Part shown: positions 6,882 through 11,778 of the stretch, piece after piece
Layout of the letters: each line of letters opens with the position of its first letter
Position numbering within the stretch: the first letter of the stretch is position 1
Assembly: GCA_014378225.1 (NCBI GenBank)
Contig: JACMOA010000097.1
Location: 1-11,778 of the forward strand
Direction of reading: 5' to 3'
DNA from: Deinococcales bacterium
GTDB taxonomy: Bacteria; Deinococcota; Deinococci; Deinococcales; Deinococcaceae
DNA length: 11,778 bases
Notes under the pieces: generated by a model
What the model was told of the DNA's origin: nothing
Databases searched by the model: none
What the model saw: only the letters and a program-made list of their open reading frames with translations
Made by a program: the position numbers and the translations under genes

Positions 6882-6886
6882 GAGGA
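6882..6886 (+). promoter_or_regulatory. Ribosome-binding site of the CheB/CheR fusion gene
   Basis: GAGGA lies nine bases before the ATG at 6896 and supports that start. Unlike those of the Hpt and oxidoreductase genes, it is not fused to a CTCGAG. The 124-bp gap upstream (6772-6895) is AT-rich, contains no CTCGAG, and probably carries the promoter, but I see no clear -35/-10 pair. Confidence 0.55.
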
Positions 6887-6895
6887 CTTAAAGCC

Positions 6896-9800
6896 ATGTC
6901 CACAGACGCGAACTTAGGTCCACTGGACCCTCAGGCGGATGTGCGCCCAGACAGCCACTTGGAAGCCAGCGGCGGCGCTCAAGTGGGTGAAAAACAATAC
7001 GAGAAGCACGGCTTTTTTCTGGTGGGTGTGGGTGCGTCTGCGGGTGGTGTAGCCGCCTGCAAAAGCTTTTTTGCAAACGTCAGGCCAGGTTCCGGCATGG
7101 CTTATGTGGTGGTGATGCACCTCTCCGAAGACCACGAAAGTCATCTGGCCGAGATTTTGCAAAACGTCACCGCCCTGCCGGTGCTTCAGGTGGGGGGAAC
7201 CGTGAGGGTTGAGCCTGACCACGTTTACGTGATTCCCCCCAGCAATTATCTGGTGATGGACGACGGACACATCCGCCTGACCGAACCCCAGCGGGTGCGG
7301 GGCCAGCGCCTACAGATTGACCTGTTTTTTCGCACCCTGGCCGAAGCCTACGGCCCCGAGGCGGTGGCGGTGGTGCTGTCCGGCAGCGGCAGCGACGGCA
7401 CCCTGGGAATGCAGCGGGTCAAGGAAAACGGCGGCTTTACGGTGGTGCAAGACCCCGCTGAGGCCGAGTACGACGCCATGCCGCGCAGCGCCCTCAAAAC
7501 TGGACTGATTGATTTGGTGCTGCCCGTGGCCCAGATTCCAGGCAAGCTCGAGCGGGTCCTGAAGCGGTCCTCACAGCTCGAGGAGATGGTGGTTCCAGAA
7601 AGCCTGGACACCCTGGAACCCTCAGAACCTGCCTGGGAGGAATTCCAATCTTATGATGCGGACGACGCCGAGCGCGGAGAAATGGGGTTGCTTCAGGTTT
7701 TGAAGCTGGTGCGGGAGCGCACCGGACACGATTTCAGCTTTTACAAACGCCCCACCCTGGGGCGGCGCATCGCCCGCCGCTTGCAGGTTCACGAACTACC
7801 GGACCTGCACGCCTACCTCGAGCTGCTCAGGTCTGACCCCGAGGAAATGAACCCGCTGTTGCAAGACCTGCTCATCACCGTCACCAACTTCTTCCGCGAC
7901 CTCGAAGCGTTTGCAATTCTCGAGAACGAGGTGATTCCAGAGCTTTTTGTCGGCAAAACGTCCGAGGACAGCGTGCGGGTGTGGGTGGCGGGCTGCGCCA
8001 GTGGCGAGGAAGCTTACTCGGTGGGAATGCTGCTGCTCGAGGCGGCGCAAAAGTTGCCCGACCCGCCCAAACTGCAAATTTTTGCCAGCGACATCAACGA
8101 AGCGGCCCTGAGATTTGCTCGAACAGGCCGCTACGACGAGGCAGCGCACATAGACGTGTCCCCAGAGCGCCTGGAGCGTTTTTTCGTGCGCGAGGGCAAC
8201 TCCTACCGGGTCAAAAAAGAGCTGCGCGATTTGGTGCTGTTTGTGCCACACAACCTGCTGCGCGACCCGCCGTTTTCCAAACTGAATCTGGTGACGTGCC
8301 GCAACCTGCTCATCTACCTGAACCGCCCCACCCAGGAACGGGTGCTCAAGCTGTTTCACTTTGCGCTGATGGACCAGAGTTTTTTGTTTCTCGGCTCGAG
8401 CGAATCTTCTGAGGGTAGCTTGGCACTGTTTAGCCCGCTCAGCAAAAAGTGGCGCATTCTACGCGCCCTGCCCGCCGCGTCCAGAGATATTTACAGCGCC
8501 CCCACCCTGCCGGAGTCGGGATTCTGGCGCAGAGGGGTCAACTCCACCCCTGCTCGGTCGAGCGAGGGTAGCCCCCCCATCCTGCGCCCAGAGCGCAACC
8601 GTCGGGCGCTTTTTGGCGAACTCCACTATCAACTGGTGGAACAGTTGGCTCCGCCGTCTATTTTAACCAATGAAAATTTCGAGATTTTGCACTCGAGCGA
8701 AAACGCGGTGCGCTTTCTGAGGGTTCCGGGCGGAGACCCCAGTTTGAGCCTGCTCAAGCTGGCCCTGCCCGGTCTGGCGCTGGATTTACGGGCGGCGCTC
8801 TCCAGCGCGGACCTGGAAAATCGTCCCACCGAGGCGCGGCATGTGAGTGTAGACCTCGAGGGCGGGGAGCGCTTCGTGAACCTGACCGTGCGCCCTACCC
8901 TGAGCGGGGGCAGCCGTTACTTTCTGGTGGTCTTCGGTGAAAAGCCGCTCGGGGGGGCTGCTTCGGGCAGCGAGTCGGGCGATGGCTCGAGTAATGGCTC
9001 GGGCGATGGCTCAAGTAATGGCTCAGGCAATGGCTCAGGCAATGGCTCGAGTAATGGCTCGAGTAATGGCTCAGGCGGTAGGCCGATAGAGATTCAGTCG
9101 GTGTCCGAAGCGCTGCGGGCGGACCGGGCCATCGAGAGTGTGGTGCAGCGGCTCGAGACCGAAAGCCAGGACGCCAGGGACCAACTGCACATACTTGAAG
9201 AGCAGTTTGAAGCCTCGAACGAGGAACTCAAAGTCTCCAACGAGGAACTGCAAGCGCTGGTAGAGGAGTTGCGCTCGGCCAGTGAAGAACTCGAGACCGG
9301 CAAAGAAGAGTCTCAGTCGCTCAACGAGGAACTCAGCACCGTTAACGGGGAACTCAAAGAAAAGATGGACGAAGCGGTGACGGTCAACAACGACCTGAAA
9401 AACCTGATGTCCTCCACTGACCTGAGCATCATCTTTCTGGACACTCAACTCAGAATCAAACGGTTCACCCCCAGGGCGCTGGACGTGTTCAAGCTTATTG
9501 AAGCCGACGTGGGCAGGCCGCTGGCCGACCTGAGCCACACCCTGGACTACGACGCACTGCTGGACGACGCGACCCAGGTGCTCAGCACCCGCCAGCCGCT
9601 CACCCGCGAGGTCAGCGCCCCCATTGCTGGAAGCGTGAGCGGCAACACGTATATGGCGCGGCTCACCCCTTACCGCACCCTGGATGGGGTGGTGGATGGG
9701 GTGGTGCTGTCTTTTATAGACATCAGCGAAACCAAAGCCACCGTGGCGCTGCATCAGTCCGAGGCGCACCTGCGGGCCATCATCGGTCAGGCCACGGCGG

Positions 9801-11341
9801 GCATCGCCCAGATGAATGAGGACGGCGTGTTCACGCTGGTCAACGCCCGCTACACCGATTTGACCGGGTTTAGTGAGGCCCAACTGTTGGGGCGCACCCT
9901 GCTCGGGCTGACCCACCCCGACGATGTGGAAGCGCTGCAAGGCCACCTGACGGGGCTGCTGGACGCTGGACCCCCCTTCACCATGGAACAGCGCTGTCTG
10001 CGCCCCGACGGCTCGAGCGTGTGGCTCAGCAACAGCGTGTCCCTGGTGTCAGACCCGGCTGGGGGAGGGCGCACCCTGGTGTCCATCTCGATTGACCTCA
10101 CCGAGCGCAAGCAAATCGAGGCGGCGCTGCTCGAGAGTGACCGCCGCAAAAACGAGTTTCTGGCTACGCTGTCGCACGAACTCCGCAATCCGCTCAACGC
10201 GCTGCGCTCCAATTTAGAGGTCATGCGCCGCCTGAATAGCGTGGAGGAGCTGCAAGCCGCCAGAGAGCAGGTGGAGCAGCCGCTCGAGATGATGCGCCGC
10301 CTGGTGGACGACCTGATGGACGTGACCCGCATCTCGCAGGGTAAACTGCGGCTGCAACTGGCTCCGCTCGAGCTTTCCAAGGTCCTGAACGCCTCAGTGG
10401 ACGCGCTGCGCTCGAAGTTTCAGGAACGTGACATTGAACTGAAGGTCCATCTGTTCGAGCCACCCAGCACCGGAAGGGACAGGGTTCAGGATGACAGGGT
10501 TCAGGGCGATATGGTACGGCTCGAGCAGGTGTTCATCAACTTGCTGAGCAACGCGGTCAAGTTCAGCACACCGGGAAGTCGGGTCTGGCTCTCGGCAGAG
10601 TGTACCGGAGCAGAGGTGCGGGTACGGGTGCGCGACGAAGGAATCGGCCTGTCCAAACTCGATGCGGGTCGGGTGTTTGAGCTGTTCGCCCAGGTTCCGG
10701 CCACCCCTGGTCAATCCCAGGAAGGCTTGGGCATCGGGCTTTATCTGGTGCGCCAGATTGTGGAACTGCACCGGGGCTGGGTAGAAGTGAGCAGCGCCGG
10801 ACCCGGCCAGGGCTGCGAATTCACGGTTTGCCTGCCGCTGATTGAAACCCCAGCTCTTGAAACCCCACTCCTTGAAACCCCACCCCTTGAAACCCTTCTG
10901 AAAGCGTCCCCCGTGTCAGCGTCCCCCGTGTCAGGGGCAAACTCTGGAGAGGTCCCGCTCGAGCCTGAAAAGGCGCACGCACGCATCTTGCTGGCCGACG
11001 ACTACGAACCCGCCCGCAAAGCCATTGCCAGACTTATTCGCTTCATGGGCTTCGAGGTGATGACGGCGGTGGACGGGGTAAACGCGCTCGAGGTGGCGGT
11101 GCAGTTCCAGCCCACTTTGATGCTCATTGACATCAACATGCCGCGCATGAACGGGTATGAAGTGGTCCGCGCCCTGAGGGCGATGCCCGAGTTTGCCCAC
11201 ACCAAACTGGTGGCGCTCACCGGCTACGGACAGCCCGAGGACGTTCGGCAATCTCTGGAGGCGGGCTTCGATTTGCACATTGTCAAACCCCTGAATGCGG
11301 ACACGCTCGAGCGCTTGTTGGCAGAGCAGAGGGTTTCCTGA
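6896..11341 (+). CDS. CheB-CheR-PAS-PAS-histidine kinase-receiver fusion protein
   Basis: 1481 residues, no signal peptide or membrane segment, so cytoplasmic. Domains in order: a 40-residue leader; CheB methylesterase at 41-215 with Ser48 (GVGASAGG), His75 (VVVMHLSEDH) and Asp167 (SGSGSDGTLG) as the likely catalytic triad; CheR methyltransferase at about 262-525 with TNFFRD (330-335), GCASGEEAYS (366-375) and CRNLLIYL (468-475); a possible PAS-like segment at 575-680; an Asn/Gly/Ser repeat linker at 690-728; a Glu-rich coiled coil at 735-838; PAS at 840-945; PAS at 953-1070; HisKA with phospho-His1094 (LSHELRNPL); HATPase_c with N-box NLLSNAVKFS (1215-1224), DEGIG (1247-1251) and GLGIGL (1277-1282); a short-repeat linker at 1316-1350; and a receiver at 1362-1478 with Asp1368/Asp1369, phospho-Asp1412, Thr1442 and Lys1464. 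All catalytic residues are present. CheB/CheR/PAS kinase fusions are a known architecture. There is no receiver before CheB, so its control must differ from that of ordinary CheB. CTCGAG density is less than half that of the rest of the window. Confidence 0.95.
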   Translation: MSTDANLGPLDPQADVRPDSHLEASGGAQVGEKQYEKHGFFLVGVGASAGGVAACKSFFANVRPGSGMAYVVVMHLSEDHESHLAEILQNVTALPVLQVGGTVRVEPDHVYVIPPSNYLVMDDGHIRLTEPQRVRGQRLQIDLFFRTLAEAYGPEAVAVVLSGSGSDGTLGMQRVKENGGFTVVQDPAEAEYDAMPRSALKTGLIDLVLPVAQIPGKLERVLKRSSQLEEMVVPESLDTLEPSEPAWEEFQSYDADDAERGEMGLLQVLKLVRERTGHDFSFYKRPTLGRRIARRLQVHELPDLHAYLELLRSDPEEMNPLLQDLLITVTNFFRDLEAFAILENEVIPELFVGKTSEDSVRVWVAGCASGEEAYSVGMLLLEAAQKLPDPPKLQIFASDINEAALRFARTGRYDEAAHIDVSPERLERFFVREGNSYRVKKELRDLVLFVPHNLLRDPPFSKLNLVTCRNLLIYLNRPTQERVLKLFHFALMDQSFLFLGSSESSEGSLALFSPLSKKWRILRALPAASRDIYSAPTLPESGFWRRGVNSTPARSSEGSPPILRPERNRRALFGELHYQLVEQLAPPSILTNENFEILHSSENAVRFLRVPGGDPSLSLLKLALPGLALDLRAALSSADLENRPTEARHVSVDLEGGERFVNLTVRPTLSGGSRYFLVVFGEKPLGGAASGSESGDGSSNGSGDGSSNGSGNGSGNGSSNGSSNGSGGRPIEIQSVSEALRADRAIESVVQRLETESQDARDQLHILEEQFEASNEELKVSNEELQALVEELRSASEELETGKEESQSLNEELSTVNGELKEKMDEAVTVNNDLKNLMSSTDLSIIFLDTQLRIKRFTPRALDVFKLIEADVGRPLADLSHTLDYDALLDDATQVLSTRQPLTREVSAPIAGSVSGNTYMARLTPYRTLDGVVDGVVLSFIDISETKATVALHQSEAHLRAIIGQATAGIAQMNEDGVFTLVNARYTDLTGFSEAQLLGRTLLGLTHPDDVEALQGHLTGLLDAGPPFTMEQRCLRPDGSSVWLSNSVSLVSDPAGGGRTLVSISIDLTERKQIEAALLESDRRKNEFLATLSHELRNPLNALRSNLEVMRRLNSVEELQAAREQVEQPLEMMRRLVDDLMDVTRISQGKLRLQLAPLELSKVLNASVDALRSKFQERDIELKVHLFEPPSTGRDRVQDDRVQGDMVRLEQVFINLLSNAVKFSTPGSRVWLSAECTGAEVRVRVRDEGIGLSKLDAGRVFELFAQVPATPGQSQEGLGIGLYLVRQIVELHRGWVEVSSAGPGQGCEFTVCLPLIETPALETPLLETPPLETLLKASPVSASPVSGANSGEVPLEPEKAHARILLADDYEPARKAIARLIRFMGFEVMTAVDGVNALEVAVQFQPTLMLIDINMPRMNGYEVVRALRAMPEFAHTKLVALTGYGQPEDVRQSLEAGFDLHIVKPLNADTLERLLAEQRVS
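8982..9077 (+). repeat. Eight tandem 12-bp units encoding an Asn/Asp-Gly-Ser linker
   Basis: Eight uninterrupted copies of ATGGCTCRRGYR. In frame they encode the tetrapeptide [D/N]-G-S-[S/G] at residues 696-727 of the fusion protein. Three units contain CTCGAG; the others carry CTCAAG, CTCGGG or CTCAGG at the same position. The array separates the CheB-CheR half from the coiled coil and kinase half. Whole-unit gain or loss would keep the reading frame and only change linker length. Confidence 0.9.
9682..9705 (+). repeat. Exact 12-bp tandem duplication (DGVVDGVV) in the first PAS domain
   Basis: GGATGGGGTGGT occurs twice in direct succession, encoding a duplicated Asp-Gly-Val-Val at residues 930-937. 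It precedes the last strand of the PAS domain (LSFIDIS). The copies are identical, which suggests a recent slippage event. Confidence 0.7.
10478..10507 (+). repeat. 15-bp tandem duplication before the kinase N-box
   Basis: GACAGGGTTCAGG followed by AT in the first copy and GC in the second, in tandem at 10478-10492 and 10493-10507. It encodes Asp-Arg-Val-Gln-Asp then Asp-Arg-Val-Gln-Gly (residues 1195-1204). It lengthens the loop that leads into the HATPase N-box helix. Confidence 0.65.
10841..10900 (+). repeat. Four 15-bp units encoding an ETP linker between kinase and receiver
   Basis: Units of YTTGAAACCCCANYY-like sequence, the last one diverged, encode IETPA, LETPL, LETPP and LETLL (residues 1316-1335). 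They start right after the last strand of the HATPase domain (VCLPL) and make up the first half of the linker to the receiver. Confidence 0.75.
10904..10933 (+). repeat. Exact 15-bp tandem duplication (ASPVS x2) in the kinase-receiver linker
   Basis: GCGTCCCCCGTGTCA occurs twice without any difference, encoding Ala-Ser-Pro-Val-Ser twice (residues 1337-1346). It follows the ETP repeats almost directly but is unrelated to them in sequence. Confidence 0.75.
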
Positions 11342-11390
11342 AGTGCTGCCCTTACGGACCACAAATCTCTAATTGCCCAACAACCCTAGA

Positions 11391-11778
11391 TTAACCCAGC
11401 TTCATGGTTCGCCTCAAGGCGATGCTGTGCAGTAAGCGCTGGAGGGTATGCTTTTGCTCCACCAGGGCGACCAGGGCTTCCTCGTTCGAAACCAGCCGCA
11501 GAGAAACGGCTGTTCCGGGAGGGAGAACCGCCACGCGAGGCAGGTCTACTGCCGCTATAATCAGCACTCGAGGGTAGCCCCCCACCGTTCCCGCGTCCTG
11601 AAGCAGCACGATGGGCTGTCCACCGGGGGGTAGTTGCACCACTCCAGGCAGCACCGCTCCAGAGCGCATCTGAAACGACCTGTTATGCTCGAGCGCCCCA
11701 CCGTCCAGACGCAGGCCCATACGGTTGGACTGCATGGAAACCCGGAAAACCATTTGCTCGAGGCTGAGCTGGGCGGCG
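11391..11778 (-). CDS. pxpC: PxpC/KipA-type biotin-dependent carboxyltransferase-like subunit, C-terminal part (5' truncated)
   Basis: The minus-strand frame is open from the right edge to TAA (complement of 11391-11393), about 128 codons. The ATG at 11751-11753 is not the true start: the frame continues upstream as AAQLSLEQ, and the next residues (VFRVSMQSNRMGLRL) are internal to the family. Diagnostic motifs are SNRMGLRLDGGALEH, then PGVVQLPPGGQPIVLLQDAG, then TVGGYPRVLIIAAVDLPR. These match the C-terminal half of the AHS2/carboxyltransferase domain found in KipA, PxpC (5-oxoprolinase subunit C) and urea carboxylase. In bacteria this gene is usually next to pxpB and pxpA, whose products together hydrolyse 5-oxoproline to glutamate with ATP; those genes would lie beyond the window. 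It converges with the fusion gene. The 49 bp between their stops contain no visible hairpin. KipA-like regulatory homologues cannot be excluded. Confidence 0.85.
   Translation of the reverse strand, partial: AAQLSLEQMVFRVSMQSNRMGLRLDGGALEHNRSFQMRSGAVLPGVVQLPPGGQPIVLLQDAGTVGGYPRVLIIAAVDLPRVAVLPPGTAVSLRLVSNEEALVALVEQKHTLQRLLHSIALRRTMKLG

Larger units (their letters stand above)
86..11762. repeat. Dispersed highly iterated palindrome CTCGAG (about 100 copies)
   Basis: Counting by eye I find about 100 CTCGAG hexamers, first at 86-91 and last at 11757-11762, or roughly one per 117 bp. Chance would give about 3-4 in a sequence of this length and composition. Most are preceded by G (GCTCGAG). They occur within genes on both strands and between genes, and are read in all three frames: Leu-Glu (CTC GAG), Ser-Ser or Ser-Arg (TCG AGN) and Ala-Arg (GCT CGA). 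CTC and CGA appear uncommon as codons outside this hexamer. This points to pressure on the DNA word rather than on the proteins, as for HIP1 (GCGATCGC) in cyanobacteria. Confidence 0.93.

Noticed and set aside
6875..6886. TCCTC...GAGGA as a hairpin hiding the ribosome-binding site of the fusion gene
   Set aside because: At most four base pairs with a four-base loop; too weak to support regulation.
8982..9077. The 12-bp array as a CRISPR or a set of protein-binding iterons
   Set aside because: There are no spacers, the unit is a multiple of three, it is in frame and it encodes a typical flexible linker.
11342..11390. A bidirectional terminator between the convergent fusion gene and pxpC
   Set aside because: No GC-rich stem followed by a T-run is visible in the 49 bp.

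Overview
The window is an ordinary bacterial chromosome segment: moderately GC-rich, densely coded, with no RNA genes, insertion sequences, CRISPR arrays or phage genes that I can see. The dominant DNA-level signal is the palindrome CTCGAG. By eye it occurs about 100 times in 11.8 kb, in all reading frames, on genes of both strands and between genes. A moderately GC-rich genome with leaderless-type promoters (a TANNNT -10 box 7-9 nt before an ATG with no Shine-Dalgarno) and this gene content would fit a Deinococcota relative. That placement is an inference with low confidence, because no phylogenetic marker is present.

Layout. (1) 1-1513 (+): C-terminal part of the DEAH-box helicase HrpB, cut by the left edge. 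(2) 1675-2925 (+): a secreted VanW-family protein. (3) 2964-3710 (-): an Hpt phosphotransfer domain fused to a receiver-like domain that has lost its phospho-acceptor aspartate. (4) 3777-4226 (+): a CheW-like coupling protein, divergent from (3). (5) 4223-5566 (+): a CheR methyltransferase with a C-terminal TPR-like region, overlapping cheW by ATGA. (6) 5722-6771 (+): a Gfo/Idh/MocA-family NAD(P)-dependent oxidoreductase, preceded by overlapping inverted repeats. (7) 6896-11341 (+): a 1481-residue fusion, CheB - CheR - PAS - PAS - histidine kinase - receiver. (8) 11391 to the right edge (-): C-terminal part of a PxpC/KipA-type biotin-dependent carboxyltransferase-like protein.

How the genes work together. 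Genes 3, 4, 5 and 7 form a chemosensory or two-component cluster. It has a histidine phosphotransfer protein, a scaffold, two methyltransferase modules, one methylesterase module and a hybrid kinase. A stand-alone CheA kinase and a chemoreceptor are absent from the window. The hybrid kinase could phosphorylate its own receiver and pass phosphate to the Hpt histidine of gene 3, but nothing in the sequence proves this. The oxidoreductase in the middle has no obvious role in signalling.

Beyond the genes, the main points of interest are the CTCGAG iteration, its lower density in the CheB/CheR fusion gene, its merging with ribosome-binding and promoter sites, stop-codon-rich heptamer repeats after two genes, and a series of in-frame 12- and 15-bp tandem duplications confined to the fusion gene.
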